From Dokdonella immobilis (GTDB lineage: Bacteria > Pseudomonadota > Gammaproteobacteria > Xanthomonadales > Rhodanobacteraceae): a stretch of 64,000 nucleotides of DNA. Position 1 is the stretch's first letter. Every line of letters starts with the position of its first letter. The DNA lies in assembly GCF_900115085.1 (NCBI RefSeq), contig NZ_FOVF01000012.1, positions 38,602-102,601 on the forward strand. The letters run 5' to 3'. Made by a program: the position numbers and the translations under genes. This document shows positions 24,851 to 35,190 of the stretch, in pieces. The notes below the pieces were generated by a model. It was not told the origin of the DNA. It saw only the letters and a program-made list of their open reading frames with translations, and ran no database searches.

Positions 24851-27800
24851 ATGAAATTCACCGACTCCTTCATCAACAAGCCGGTCTGGGCGATCGTCGT
24901 CAGCCTGGTCATCCTCGTCCTAGGCCTGCGTTCGGTCATCGACATGACCGTACGCCAGTTTCCGAAGACCGAGAATGCGGTGGTCACGGTCAGCACGGCC
25001 TATTACGGCGCCGACGCGCAGACCGTGGCCGGCTTCATCACCCAGCCGCTCGAATCGGCGATCGCGCAGGCCCAGGGCATCGACTACCTGTCGTCCTCGA
25101 GCGTGACCGGCGTGTCGACGATCACCGCCACCCTCAAGCTCAATTACGACTCCAATCGCGCCCTGACCGAGATCCAGACCCAGATCAGCTCGGTGACCAA
25201 CCAGTTGCCGCCGCAGGCGCAGCAACCGGTCGTCTCGGTGCAGGTCGGCGAGACCACAGCCTCGATGTACCTCGGCTTCTACAGCGACACGCTGCCGACC
25301 AACAACATCACCGACTACATGATCCGCGTGATCAAGCCGCAGCTCGATGCCATCGATGGCGTGCAGGAAGCGCAGGTCATCGGTGGTCGCCGCTTTGCCT
25401 TGCGCGCCTGGCTCGACCCGGTGCGCATGGCCGCTCAGGGCGTCACCGCCGCGGATGTCTCGCAGGCGCTCTCGTCGAACAACTACCTGGCCGCCGTCGG
25501 CGCGACCAAGGGCAATGCCGTCACCGTCGCCCTGACCGCCGCCACCGACCTGCATTCGGTCGACGAATTCCGCAAGCTCGCGGTGAAGTCGAAGGAAGGC
25601 GCGATCGTGCGTCTCGAAGACGTCGCCAATGTCGTCCTCGGCGCCGAGGACTACGACTCGTTCGTCGCCTTCGACGGCAACCAGTCCGTGTTCGTCGGCA
25701 TCAAGACGGCGCCAGACGCGAACGTGCTCGATGTCGCCGAACGCGTGCGCAACGCCTTTCCGGACATCCAGGCGCAGCTGCCGACCGGCCTGACCGCGAA
25801 CATCGCCTACGACGCCACCCAGTTCATCACGACCTCGATCGAGGAGGTCGTCAAGACCCTGATCGAGGCACTGGTCATCGTCACCCTGGTCATCTTCCTG
25901 TTCATGGGCAGCATTCGCGCGGTGATGATCCCGGTCATCGCCATGCCGCTGTCGCTGATCGGCGCGTTCTTCATCATGCTGGTGCTCGGCTACACCATCA
26001 ACCTGATCACCCTGCTCGCCCTGGTCCTGGCCATTGGCCTGGTCGTCGACGATGCCATCATCGTCGTCGAGAACGTCGATCGCCACATTACCGAGGAGGG
26101 CAAGACGCCGCTGCAGGCGGCCCTGGTCGCTGCGCGCGAACTGACCGGGCCGATCATCGCCATGACCATCGTGCTGGTCGCAGTCTACGTGCCGATCGGA
26201 TTCCAGGGCGGGCTGACCGGCGCGTTGTTCACCGAGTTCGCCTTCACCCTGGCCGGCGCGGTCACGGTATCGGCGATCATCGCGCTGTTCCTTAGTCCGA
26301 TGTTGTGTTCGCGCTTCCTGCGCGACACCCACGAGGGCAGCCGCTTCGTCGCCTTCATCGACCGCCAGTTCGATCGCCTGCACAACGGTTACCAGCGGCG
26401 CCTGCACGGCATCCTCGATACGTGGATCGTGCTCGTCGTCATGGGCGCGATGATCTTTGGCGGCACGATCTTCCTGTTCATGAATTCGCAATCCGAACTG
26501 GCTCCGCAGGAGGACCAGGGCTTCGTCGTCGGCATCGCCACCGGCGCGCCGAATGCCTCGCCGGCCCAGGTCAAGAGCTACATGACCGAGATGCAGGCGA
26601 TCACCAAGTCCATTCCCGAGGTCAAGCAGACCTTCCAGATCAGCGGCGTGAACGGGCCGAACTCGGTGCTGACCGGCGCCAAGCTCGTGCCATGGAGCGA
26701 ACGCTCGCGCAGCGCTACCGAGATCCAGAACGAACTGCAAGGGAAGTGGGGCAGCATGGCCGCGACCAACGCCTTCGCCTTCCAGTTTCCCTCGCTGCCC
26801 GGTGCCCAGGGCCAGCCGGTCGGGGTCGTGCTCTCGACCACCGAGCCATTCGAGAATCTCTACGAGGTCTCGAAGAACGTGCTGGCCAAGCTGCAGTCCA
26901 GCGGCAAGTTCTGGTTCATCGACATGGACCTCAAGATCGACAAGCCGCAGAGCACGCTCGAGGTCGATCGCGACATGATCACCGCGCTCGGCCTGACCCA
27001 GCAGGATGTCGGCGCCTCGCTCGGCGCCGCCCTCGGCGGCGGCTACGTCAACTACTTCTCGATCGCCGGCCGCTCCTACCGGGTGATCCCGCAGGTCCTG
27101 CAGAAGGATCGCCTGAATCCCGACCAGGTCCTCGACTATTACGTCCGCACCGGCGACGGATCGTTGGTGCAGGCCTCCACGGTCGCCAGCATCCGCGATT
27201 CGGTCGTGCCGCAGTCGCTGACGCGTTTCCAGCAGCTCAATGCGGTGACCTTCTCCGGGGTACCGAGCGTGACCCAGGGTGAAGCGATCGAGTTCGTCCG
27301 CAACACGATCCGCGAGATCGCCCCGGCCGGCTACCAGGTCGACTATTCGGGCCAGTCACGGCAGTTCATGAACGAGACCGGCGGATTCGCCCTGACCCTG
27401 CTGTTCGCCGTGATCATCGTCTACCTGGCCCTGGCCGCGCAGTTCAACAGCCTGCGTGATCCGATCGTGATCCTGGTCTCGGTGCCGATGGCGATGTTCG
27501 GCGCGATGATCTTCATCAACCTGTTGCCGGGTTTCGTCGGCATGGGCGCCCTGTCCTCGCGCTGGGCGACCTCGCTCAACATCTACACCCAGGTCGGCCT
27601 GGTCACCCTGATGGGTCTGATCTCCAAGCATGGCATCCTGATCGTCGAGTTCGCCAACGAGCTGCAGCGTGCCGGCAAGACCAAGCGCGAGGCGATCGAG
27701 CAGGCCGCGGCAACGCGTCTGCGGCCGATCCTGATGACCACCGCGGCGATGGTGCTCGGCGTCATGCCGCTGGTGATCGCCAGCGGCGCTGGCGCCGCCG

Positions 27801-27976
27801 GCCGCTTCAACATGGGCCTCGTCATCACCACCGGACTGACCATCGGCACGATGTTCACGCTGTTCGTGGTGCCGGCGTTCTACATGTTGCTGGCCGACGA
27901 CCATCACGGCGAGGCGGCCAAGCAGCTCGAGAACGGCGAATCGCATCCGCCGGCAGCGGATGGTGTGCCGGCCTGA
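24851..27976 (+). CDS. RND multidrug efflux permease (HAE1 family)
   Basis: 1041 residues with the 12-helix, two-large-loop architecture of AcrB-like proton antiporters. Helix 4 carries the proton-relay pair Asp400-Asp401 in IGLVVDDAIIVVENV. Other landmarks are the start FINKPVWAIVVSLVILVLG, the pore-domain block ITATLKL..NRALTEIQTQ, and helix 10-12 motifs GLISKHGILIVEFANELQ and MTTAAMVLGVMPLV. The sequence is closer to MexW/MexK/MuxB-like members than to AcrB itself, judged by the shorter porter loops. It exports lipophilic drugs or metabolites with the adaptor and channel encoded upstream; no local regulator gene. Confidence 0.97.
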   Translation: MKFTDSFINKPVWAIVVSLVILVLGLRSVIDMTVRQFPKTENAVVTVSTAYYGADAQTVAGFITQPLESAIAQAQGIDYLSSSSVTGVSTITATLKLNYDSNRALTEIQTQISSVTNQLPPQAQQPVVSVQVGETTASMYLGFYSDTLPTNNITDYMIRVIKPQLDAIDGVQEAQVIGGRRFALRAWLDPVRMAAQGVTAADVSQALSSNNYLAAVGATKGNAVTVALTAATDLHSVDEFRKLAVKSKEGAIVRLEDVANVVLGAEDYDSFVAFDGNQSVFVGIKTAPDANVLDVAERVRNAFPDIQAQLPTGLTANIAYDATQFITTSIEEVVKTLIEALVIVTLVIFLFMGSIRAVMIPVIAMPLSLIGAFFIMLVLGYTINLITLLALVLAIGLVVDDAIIVVENVDRHITEEGKTPLQAALVAARELTGPIIAMTIVLVAVYVPIGFQGGLTGALFTEFAFTLAGAVTVSAIIALFLSPMLCSRFLRDTHEGSRFVAFIDRQFDRLHNGYQRRLHGILDTWIVLVVMGAMIFGGTIFLFMNSQSELAPQEDQGFVVGIATGAPNASPAQVKSYMTEMQAITKSIPEVKQTFQISGVNGPNSVLTGAKLVPWSERSRSATEIQNELQGKWGSMAATNAFAFQFPSLPGAQGQPVGVVLSTTEPFENLYEVSKNVLAKLQSSGKFWFIDMDLKIDKPQSTLEVDRDMITALGLTQQDVGASLGAALGGGYVNYFSIAGRSYRVIPQVLQKDRLNPDQVLDYYVRTGDGSLVQASTVASIRDSVVPQSLTRFQQLNAVTFSGVPSVTQGEAIEFVRNTIREIAPAGYQVDYSGQSRQFMNETGGFALTLLFAVIIVYLALAAQFNSLRDPIVILVSVPMAMFGAMIFINLLPGFVGMGALSSRWATSLNIYTQVGLVTLMGLISKHGILIVEFANELQRAGKTKREAIEQAAATRLRPILMTTAAMVLGVMPLVIASGAGAAGRFNMGLVITTGLTIGTMFTLFVVPAFYMLLADDHHGEAAKQLENGESHPPAADGVPA

Positions 27977-27983
27977 ACCCTGC

Positions 27984-28011
27984 GGCGCGGCGACGAACTC
28001 GTTGCCGCGCC
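27984..28011 (+). terminator. strong GC hairpin closing the efflux operon
   Basis: GGCGCGGCGACG and CGTTGCCGCGCC pair over 12 bases (one G-T) around the loop AACT, eight bases after the permease stop. It lacks a T-run, so termination strength is uncertain. Confidence 0.5.
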
Positions 28012-28096
28012 CCGGGAGTGAGTCGGTCAGGCACCGCCTGCCGGCGCGCAGCGCTTTTGTTCAGTGCCTGGATCAGAACCCCCCTGGAATGCCGGC

Positions 28097-28930
28097 ATGA
28101 CCCATCGCATCACCGATTCCCCGCTCGGCCGCGCCGTCACCGGCAGCAGGCAGCTTGATCCGGGCCTGCTGTTTCCCATCGCGCGGGCGCATGGGCGCGA
28201 GCAACTCGGCTTTGGCTCCGTGCTGCCGTTCGAGGGCGTCGACATCTGGAACGCCTACGAGCTGTCCTGGCTCGACCCGCGCGGCAAGCCGGTCGTCGCC
28301 ATTGCCGAGTTCCGTGTGCCGGCGTCGACGCCGAACCTGATCGAATCGAAATCCTTCAAGCTCTATCTGAACAGCCTCAACCAGACGCGTTTTTCCGACC
28401 CGGCAGCGGTCCGGGATCGGATCGCCGACGATCTTTCGGCGGCCGCTGGTGCAAGGATCGGAGTGAGCATGGCCGAGGTCGACCAGCCGCTGGCCTCGAT
28501 GCAGGGTGCGTTCGCGGGAGAATGCATCGACGGGTTGCCGGTCGCCATCGATTGCTATGGCCCGCCGCAGGTGCAAGAGCTCGCCGTGCGCTCGGGCGAA
28601 TCGCTGGTCGAGGAAACGCTCGTTTCGCACCTGCTCAAGTCGAACTGTCCGGTCACCGGGCAGCCGGACTGGGCCAGTGTGCAGATCGCCTATGCCGGCG
28701 CACCGATCGACCGCGAGGGTCTGCTGCGCTATCTGGTCTCCTACCGTGACCATGACGACTTCCACGAACAATGCGTCGAGCGCATCTTCCGCGACCTGCT
28801 CGCGCGCTGCGCGCCGACCCGCCTGACCGTGAGCGCGCGCTACACGCGGCGCGGCGGCCTCGACATCAATCCGTGGCGCAGCAACGACCCGCAGCGCCGG
28901 GCGGACAATCCGCGCCTGCTTCGCCAGTAG
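28097..28930 (+). CDS. queF: NADPH-dependent 7-cyano-7-deazaguanine reductase
   Basis: 277 residues, the long two-domain (E. coli YqcD-like) form of QueF, which reduces preQ0 to preQ1 in queuosine biosynthesis. Motifs: [17 protein letters not shown] (NADPH/substrate site) in the N-terminal half, nucleophile Cys184 in [13 protein letters not shown], and HDDFHEQC (substrate His/Glu) in the C-terminal half. The ATG at 28097 is used; an upstream GTG at 28064 would add 11 unconserved residues. It is apparently monocistronic, between the efflux operon and the LysM gene. Confidence 0.97.
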   Translation: MTHRITDSPLGRAVTGSRQLDPGLLFPIARAHGREQLGFGSVLPFEGVDIWNAYELSWLDPRGKPVVAIAEFRVPASTPNLIESKSFKLYLNSLNQTRFSDPAAVRDRIADDLSAAAGARIGVSMAEVDQPLASMQGAFAGECIDGLPVAIDCYGPPQVQELAVRSGESLVEETLVSHLLKSNCPVTGQPDWASVQIAYAGAPIDREGLLRYLVSYRDHDDFHEQCVERIFRDLLARCAPTRLTVSARYTRRGGLDINPWRSNDPQRRADNPRLLRQ

Positions 28931-29046
28931 CGGCGAGCCGCGTGAACGCGGCGTAACCACTGTTGGCAAACGGACGTCCGAAAAACGATTTATTAACGCG
29001 AGTCCGGTGTACCTTGGCCGCTTGATTCCCTCTGGAGGCGACGACC

Positions 29047-29358
29047 ATGGCCAACGATCCCGGCAAGCCGGATTTCTCCAACGTCAAGAGCGGCAGCAGC
29101 TCAAGCGCCGAGCCGGCCAAGGCGAAACCCGATTTCGGCAATGTCAGCAGCGGCGTCGCCTCGACCGCGGCACCCGCCGCCAGCACCCTGCAGACCTATA
29201 CCGTGGCCAAGGGCGACAGCCTGTCGAAGATTGCCAAGAAGTTCTATGGCAACGCCAACCAGTGGCGCGTGATTTTCGAGGCCAACCGCGATCGCATCAG
29301 CAATCCCGACCTGATCCAGATCGGCCAGGTCCTGAAGATTCCGCCATCCAAGTCCTGA
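29047..29358 (+). CDS. small LysM-domain protein
   Basis: 103 residues. The first half is Ser/Ala/Lys-rich with two imperfect repeats (KPDFSNVKSGSSS and KPDFGNVSSGVAS). Residues 52-100 form one LysM domain: TYTVAKGDSLSKIAKKFYGN, then NQWRVIFEANRDRISNPDLI and IGQVLKIP. LysM binds N-acetylglucosamine chains such as peptidoglycan. No signal peptide is apparent, a feature shared with the YgaU/BON-LysM type proteins. The start follows GGAGGCGACGACC. It is 20 bases upstream of the lipoprotein gene and probably co-transcribed with it, ended by the GNRA-capped terminator. Confidence 0.88.
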   Translation: MANDPGKPDFSNVKSGSSSSAEPAKAKPDFGNVSSGVASTAAPAASTLQTYTVAKGDSLSKIAKKFYGNANQWRVIFEANRDRISNPDLIQIGQVLKIPPSKS

Positions 29359-29378
29359 CCCCAAGGAGGCTCACCATC

Positions 29379-29858
29379 ATGAAAGCCATGCACAGCGTTT
29401 CGCTCGCCAGCACGTTCGCTATCGCCCTGGCCCTGTCGGCCTGCGGCAAGAAGGAAGAGGCTCCGGCCCCGACCGTTGCGCCCGCACCACCGCCGGTTGC
29501 GGCCGAGGTGGCACCCCCGCCGGCCCCGGAAGGGGTCAGCTTCGCAGGCCTCACTCTCGGCACCGCGGTCGACGCCGAACAGAAGGTCACTGCACCGGCG
29601 ACCACCTTCGCACCGACCGACACGATCTATGCCGCCGTCGCGACCACCGGTGCCGCGCCGAACGCGGCGATCGTCGCCCGCTGGACGTTCGGCGACGGCC
29701 AGCTGGTCGACGAGAGCGACGAGTCGATCGCGCCGACCGGTCCGGCCACCACGACCTTCCACATCGCCAAGCCGGACGGCTGGCCGGTCGGCAAATACAA
29801 GGTCGACATCAGCATCGACGGCAATCCGGTCGCAAGCCAGGAGTTCGAGGTCAAGTAG
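29379..29858 (+). CDS. hypothetical lipoprotein
   Basis: 159 residues. The signal sequence ends in a lipobox (LALSACGKK), predicting an acylated Cys near residue 21, followed by a Pro/Ala-rich linker (about 24-50). The globular part (about 50-159) is all-beta in appearance, with [11 protein letters not shown] and a closing [22 protein letters not shown], resembling an Ig-like fold. No specific family recognised. AAGGAGG precedes the ATG. It forms a two-gene unit with the LysM gene, which suggests an envelope function, and is followed by a strong terminator. Confidence 0.85.
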   Translation: MKAMHSVSLASTFAIALALSACGKKEEAPAPTVAPAPPPVAAEVAPPPAPEGVSFAGLTLGTAVDAEQKVTAPATTFAPTDTIYAAVATTGAAPNAAIVARWTFGDGQLVDESDESIAPTGPATTTFHIAKPDGWPVGKYKVDISIDGNPVASQEFEVK

Positions 29859-29887
29859 CAAGCGCTCCACCTGCCGGCAGCACCCCG

Positions 29888-29922
29888 ACGAGGCGCGGAG
29901 CAATCCGCGCCTCGTTGCATTT
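29888..29922 (+). terminator. rho-independent-like terminator with GCAA tetraloop
   Basis: ACGAGGCGCGGA and TCCGCGCCTCGT form a perfect 12-bp stem capped by GCAA, a GNRA tetraloop, followed by TGCATTT. It closes the LysM-lipoprotein unit. Confidence 0.7.
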
Positions 29923-30048
29923 GGGGATGCCGCGCCGTACGCGACATTGGCACCGCCGGCGCATTCCGGAGACAATAGCGGCGACCCGCGCCACGCCGCC
30001 GCCCGCCGGTGGCCCCCCTGCGCATCCACCCTTCCAGCGGAGACCTTC

Positions 30049-31308
<1,260 letters not shown>

Positions 31309-31316
31309 TTGGGAGA

Positions 31317-31480
31317 GACGGGATTCGGGATTCGGGATTGGGGATTGGGGATTGGGGATTCGCAAGAGCTGACAATGCGCATTTCTGATCCCCAGCCAGT
31401 CCGACCTTTGCCTCAATGCGATTCGCATCACGCCGCGGCGTGTGCTTGCCGAATCCCGAATCTCGAATCTCGAATCCCGG
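31317..31480. repeat. inverted heptamer arrays between icd and aceK
   Basis: A direct array of GGGATTC/GGGATTG heptamers (about six units, 31319-31361) is mirrored by an array of AATCCCG/AATCTCG units (about 31450-31480). The two arrays are complementary over roughly 28 bases and could form a long stem enclosing about 90 bases. Such GGGATTC arrays are familiar from Xanthomonadaceae. The right arm ends 11 bases before the aceK start codon, and its translation simulates an N-terminal extension of AceK. Confidence 0.85.
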
Positions 31481-31490
31481 CAGTCACGCC

Positions 31491-33215
31491 GTGACCGCCA
31501 CTATCCAGTCGCGCGCCGCCGCGCTGATCCTCGATGCGTTCCTCGACTACAACGCGCGCTTCTCGGACATCACGCGGCGGGCCAAGCGGCGCTTCGAGCG
31601 GCGCGACTGGAAGTACGTGCGCGTCGATGCGCACGCGCGCATCGACCTCTATGACGTCTGCCTGAAGGAAACCCTCGGCCGGCTCGAACTGCTGCTCGAA
31701 GAGCGCGTGCGTTCGCGCCAGATCTGGGCCTCGATGCGCGGCGAATTCGAGGCGCTGATCGGGCCGATGCTCGATCGCGAGCTGCCCAAGACTTTCTTCA
31801 ATTCATTGTCACGGCGCTATTTCCATACCTCCGGCGTCGCCGCCGACATCGAGTTCGTGGCCCTCGACCAGGAACCGACCGCGGGCATCGAGGACGCCGT
31901 CGACCTGCATCGCTACTCGGCCGCGGACGGCCTCGATGCGGTCTGCGAACGCATCCTTGCCGACTATCCGTTCGCCAATGGCTATGCCGACATCGGCGGT
32001 TGCGTGAAGGCCATCGCGCGCACGCTCGGCCAGCGCATGCGCGCCCGCGGCGGCGACCGCCCGCACACGATCGAGTTGATCAGGACCGCCTTTTTCCGCG
32101 AACGCCGCGCCTACCTGGTCGGCCGCGCCGTCGCTCGCAGCGGGATCACGCCGCTGGTCATCGCCCTGGTCAGCGCCGAGGACGGGGTGCGCGCCGATGC
32201 CGTGATCACCGAAGTCGACCAGGTCTCGCTGCTGTTCAGCTACACGCGCAGCTATTTCCATGTCGACCTGCCGACGATCGCCGACAACGTCGTGTTCCTC
32301 GGCGGCCTGCTGCCGCACAAGCCGGTCGAGGAGATCTACACCGTGCTCGGTCGCGCCAAGCAGGGCAAGACCGAACGCTATCGCCACCTCTTCCGCCATC
32401 TCGAGGCTCACCCCGAGGAGCGTCTGGTGCGTGCCGACGGCGAGCGCGGCATGGTCATGGCGGTGTTCACGCCGAAGGCCTATCCGCTGGTGTTCAAGGT
32501 GATCCGCGACCGATTTGCCTACCCGAAGGACATCGCCCGGCGCCAGGTCGAGGAGAAATACCGCCTGGTGTTCCGCTACGACCGCATCGGCCGCCTCGTC
32601 GATGCCCAGGAATACCGCCACCTGCGCTTTCCGCGGCGCCAGTTCGAGGAGAGCATGCTCGAGGAACTGCTCGGCGAATGCGCCGAGACGGTCGTGCTCG
32701 TCGGCGAGGAGGTACTGGTCCGTCACTGCTACGTCGAACGGCGCCTGCGCCCGCTCAACCTGTTCGTGCGCGAGGCCGACGACGAGGCCGCCGTGCGCGC
32801 GATGCTCGACTACGGGCAGTCGATCAAGGATCTCGCCCGCAGCAACATCTTTCCCGGCGACCTGCTGCTGAAGAACTTCGGCCTGACCCGTGGCGGTCGC
32901 GCGATCTTCTACGACTACGACGAACTGTGCCTGCTCGACACCTGCTGCTTCCGGCACCTGCCGGAAGCGCGCGACGAGGACGAGACCCGCCCGCTGGAAG
33001 AATGGCTGACGGTGCGCGAAGGTGATGTCTTTCCGGAAATGTTTCCACGCTTTCTCGGCGTTCCGGCGCGACTGCGCGAGGCCCTGATCGCGCGCCACGG
33101 GGAAATCTTCGACGCCGAATGGTGGCGCGAGGTCCAGCAGGGCCTGGCGCGTGGCGACTACAGCGATATCCCGCCGTATCCGCAATCGGTCCGTCTGCAC
33201 GCGCGCGAAACGTAA
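31491..33215 (+). CDS. aceK: isocitrate dehydrogenase kinase/phosphatase
   Basis: 574 residues, close to the 578 of E. coli. AceK reversibly phosphorylates Icd and so directs isocitrate to the glyoxylate shunt. Kinase-like features: VMAVFTPKAYPLVFKVIRDR (nucleotide Lys), and LLLKNFGLTRGGRAIFYDYDE containing the catalytic Asn and Asp of the bifunctional site. I place the start at GTG 31491; the in-frame ATG at 31416 would encode only translated heptamer repeat. No aceA or aceB lies nearby, unlike the enteric aceBAK operon; instead aceK is linked to its substrate gene icd. A long perfect hairpin terminates transcription. Confidence 0.96.
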   Translation: MTATIQSRAAALILDAFLDYNARFSDITRRAKRRFERRDWKYVRVDAHARIDLYDVCLKETLGRLELLLEERVRSRQIWASMRGEFEALIGPMLDRELPKTFFNSLSRRYFHTSGVAADIEFVALDQEPTAGIEDAVDLHRYSAADGLDAVCERILADYPFANGYADIGGCVKAIARTLGQRMRARGGDRPHTIELIRTAFFRERRAYLVGRAVARSGITPLVIALVSAEDGVRADAVITEVDQVSLLFSYTRSYFHVDLPTIADNVVFLGGLLPHKPVEEIYTVLGRAKQGKTERYRHLFRHLEAHPEERLVRADGERGMVMAVFTPKAYPLVFKVIRDRFAYPKDIARRQVEEKYRLVFRYDRIGRLVDAQEYRHLRFPRRQFEESMLEELLGECAETVVLVGEEVLVRHCYVERRLRPLNLFVREADDEAAVRAMLDYGQSIKDLARSNIFPGDLLLKNFGLTRGGRAIFYDYDELCLLDTCCFRHLPEARDEDETRPLEEWLTVREGDVFPEMFPRFLGVPARLREALIARHGEIFDAEWWREVQQGLARGDYSDIPPYPQSVRLHARET

Positions 33216-33250
33216 TGGGCCGGTGCGTCGAACGCACCGGCCCATTTTCC
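33214..33250 (+). terminator. perfect 15-bp stem terminator after aceK
   Basis: AATGGGCCGGTGCGT (33214-33228) and ACGCACCGGCCCATT (33232-33246) are perfectly complementary around CGA, followed by TTCC. The stem begins inside the aceK TAA codon and lies between two convergent genes, so it may serve both strands, though the T-run favours the plus strand. Confidence 0.85.
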
Positions 33251-33278
33251 AAGCCGTGTTTTCGTTCTGGCGAAGCGA

Positions 33279-33440
33279 CTAGAGTCGCTTGCGACCGAAG
33301 ATCAGCGAGGCGATGAACAGCACGAGGAAGACCAGGAACAGGATCTTGGCGATGCCGGCCGAGGCGCCGGCGATGCCGCCGAAGCCGAGGACGGCCGCGA
33401 TCAGGGCGATGACGAGAAAGACGATGGCGTAGTGCAGCAT
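33279..33440 (-). CDS. DUF1328 / YtjA-like membrane microprotein
   Basis: 53 residues: [20 protein letters not shown], then [20 protein letters not shown] and [13 protein letters not shown]. Two short hydrophobic helices are joined by a Gly/Ala turn, with a basic C-terminus, which is the whole DUF1328 family pattern. The start is preceded by AAGGAGATCCGTC, a strong ribosome site. The family is inner-membrane and stress-associated in several proteobacteria; its function is unknown. It is convergent with aceK and divergent from the lipoprotein methyltransferase gene. Confidence 0.92.
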   Translation of the reverse strand: MLHYAIVFLVIALIAAVLGFGGIAGASAGIAKILFLVFLVLFIASLIFGRKRL

Positions 33441-33653
33441 GACGGATCTCCTTGAGTGCTGGGGCGCACGGTGCAGGCGGTCGTGGTGAACCCTTCCTGC
33501 CCGACACGGTCAAAGCTAGACCGGCGCGCATGAATTGCGCCTAAGGTTTTCCCGACTGCGGGATGAACAGGGGGTTGCCGTTCATTTTCGCCGGCATTGC
33601 TGTAGGCTTTGCGGTCCCCCTGCCGCCTTGCCGGTATCGAACTGGAGTCGATC

Positions 33654-34580
33654 ATGAAACAGCTCTCTCTCGGTCTCGCCCTGACCCTGGTGCTGACTGC
33701 CTGCGGCCCGACCGCTCAACAGGCGCCCGCCCCCGAAGCCGCCTCCGACCAGCCTGCCGAGGCGGTAGCGCCCAAGGCCGCCGATGCGCTGGCCGAGGAC
33801 GCCCTCGCCAATGTCCTCGCCGGAAGCTGGCGCTCCGCGGGCGACAAGGCGCGCGACGAATATCGCCACCCCAAGGCCACGCTCGAGTTCTTCGGCGTCA
33901 AGCCCGGCCAGACCGTCGTCGAGATCACCCCCGGTGGCGGCTGGTACACCGAGATCCTCGCCCCGCTGCTGCACGGAAACGGCACCTACATCGCCGCCTA
34001 TCCTGCCGACTCGACGTCGGATTACGCCAAGCGCAACAACGAGAAGTTCCGCGCCATGCTGGTGTCCGACCCGGAGCATCTCGGCGAAGCGAAGACGGTC
34101 GAATACGACGTCGATGCGCCAAAACTCGGGCCTGATGGTTCGGCCGACGTGGTCCTGACCTTCCGCAACGTGCACAACTGGGGCGACAAGGCGCCGCTCA
34201 TGTTCAAGGCCTTCAATGCCGTGCTCAAGCCGGGCGGCACGCTCGGCGTGGTCGATCATCGCGCCGCCGACAACGCGGATCCCGAATCACTGAAGAAGTC
34301 CGGCTACATGCGCACCGACGCGATAATCAAGCTGGCCACCGATGCCGGCTTCGAGCTGGCCGAACAGAGCGAGATCAACGCCAATCCGAAGGACACCCGG
34401 GACTACGAGAAGGGTGTCTGGACCCTGCCGCCGACGCTGACCCTCGGCGATGTCGATCGCGACAAGTACCTGGCCATCGGCGAGTCCGATCGCATGACCC
34501 TCAAGTTCGTCAAGCCGAAGGGCGACCAGATCTTCGAGCAGGGCACGGACAAGAGCGCTCCGGCGCCCTCCGGCAACTGA
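33654..34580 (+). CDS. predicted lipoprotein with class I methyltransferase fold
   Basis: 308 residues. The N-terminus is a lipoprotein signal (LTLVLTACGPT) plus an Ala/Pro/Glu-rich linker to about residue 50. Residues 75-230 look like a Rossmann methyltransferase of the predicted-methyltransferase COG4798 type: motif I VVEITPGGGWYTEIL, then DVVLTFRNVHNW and KPGGTLGVVDHR. GGAGTCGATC precedes the start. The fold would normally bind S-adenosylmethionine, which is not expected in the periplasm, so the ligand is open. It is followed by a 17-bp perfect hairpin and then rluE. Acting site inferred from the lipobox: periplasmic face of a membrane. Confidence 0.85.
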   Translation: MKQLSLGLALTLVLTACGPTAQQAPAPEAASDQPAEAVAPKAADALAEDALANVLAGSWRSAGDKARDEYRHPKATLEFFGVKPGQTVVEITPGGGWYTEILAPLLHGNGTYIAAYPADSTSDYAKRNNEKFRAMLVSDPEHLGEAKTVEYDVDAPKLGPDGSADVVLTFRNVHNWGDKAPLMFKAFNAVLKPGGTLGVVDHRAADNADPESLKKSGYMRTDAIIKLATDAGFELAEQSEINANPKDTRDYEKGVWTLPPTLTLGDVDRDKYLAIGESDRMTLKFVKPKGDQIFEQGTDKSAPAPSGN

Positions 34581-34588
34581 TCGTCGAA

Positions 34589-34624
34589 GCCGCGCAGCGG
34601 TCGCCCCGGCGACCGCTGCGCGGC
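34589..34624 (+). terminator. perfect 17-bp GC hairpin before rluE
   Basis: GCCGCGCAGCGGTCGCC (34589-34605) pairs exactly with GGCGACCGCTGCGCGGC (34608-34624) around CC. It follows the lipoprotein stop by eight bases and ends ten bases before the rluE ATG. No T-run follows, so it may be a terminator, an mRNA-end stabiliser or a brake on rluE translation. Confidence 0.55.
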
Positions 34625-34634
34625 GACATCCTGC

Positions 34635-35177
34635 ATGCTGATCCTGCTCAACAAGCCGTACGGCGTGTTGTGCCAGTTCACCGATCGGGACGGCCGGCCG
34701 ACCCTGGCCGATCATGTGACACAGAAGAACGTCTATGCGGCCGGCCGTCTCGACCAGGATTCCGAGGGCCTGTTGCTGTTGACCGATGACGGCGCCCTGG
34801 CCCATCGCATCACCGACCCGCGCCATCGACAGGACAAGACCTACCTGGTCCAGGTCGAAGGCGTACCGGGAGCCGAGGCGCTCGCCGCCCTGCGTGCGGG
34901 CGTCCGCCTTCGCGACGGCCCGACCCTGCCGGCCCGGGTCACTGCCCTCGCCGGCGAGCCCGAATGGCTGTGGCCGCGCGATCCGCCGGTGCGTTTCCGC
35001 AAACGCGTGCCAACCGCGTGGCTCGAGTTGACCATCCGCGAGGGTCGCAACCGGCAGGTCCGGCGCATGACCGCGGCGGTCGGGTTGCCGACCTTGCGCC
35101 TGGTCAGGACGCGAGTCGGCGAACACGCGCTGGGTGACCTGCAACCGGGACAGAGTCGCGTGCTGGCGAACGCCTGA
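34635..35177 (+). CDS. rluE: 23S rRNA pseudouridine synthase (RluE-like)
   Basis: 180 residues of the RsuA/RluB/E/F family without an S4 domain, which is the RluE form (U2457 in E. coli numbering). The catalytic Asp40 lies in [19 protein letters not shown]; further motifs are [10 protein letters not shown] and [24 protein letters not shown]. It isomerises uridine to pseudouridine in the large-subunit rRNA. The start ATG lies ten bases after a strong hairpin with no evident Shine-Dalgarno. It is followed at 13 bases by the methyltransferase gene. Confidence 0.93.
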   Translation: MLILLNKPYGVLCQFTDRDGRPTLADHVTQKNVYAAGRLDQDSEGLLLLTDDGALAHRITDPRHRQDKTYLVQVEGVPGAEALAALRAGVRLRDGPTLPARVTALAGEPEWLWPRDPPVRFRKRVPTAWLELTIREGRNRQVRRMTAAVGLPTLRLVRTRVGEHALGDLQPGQSRVLANA

Positions 35178-35190
35178 GGGAAAGGTGCGA

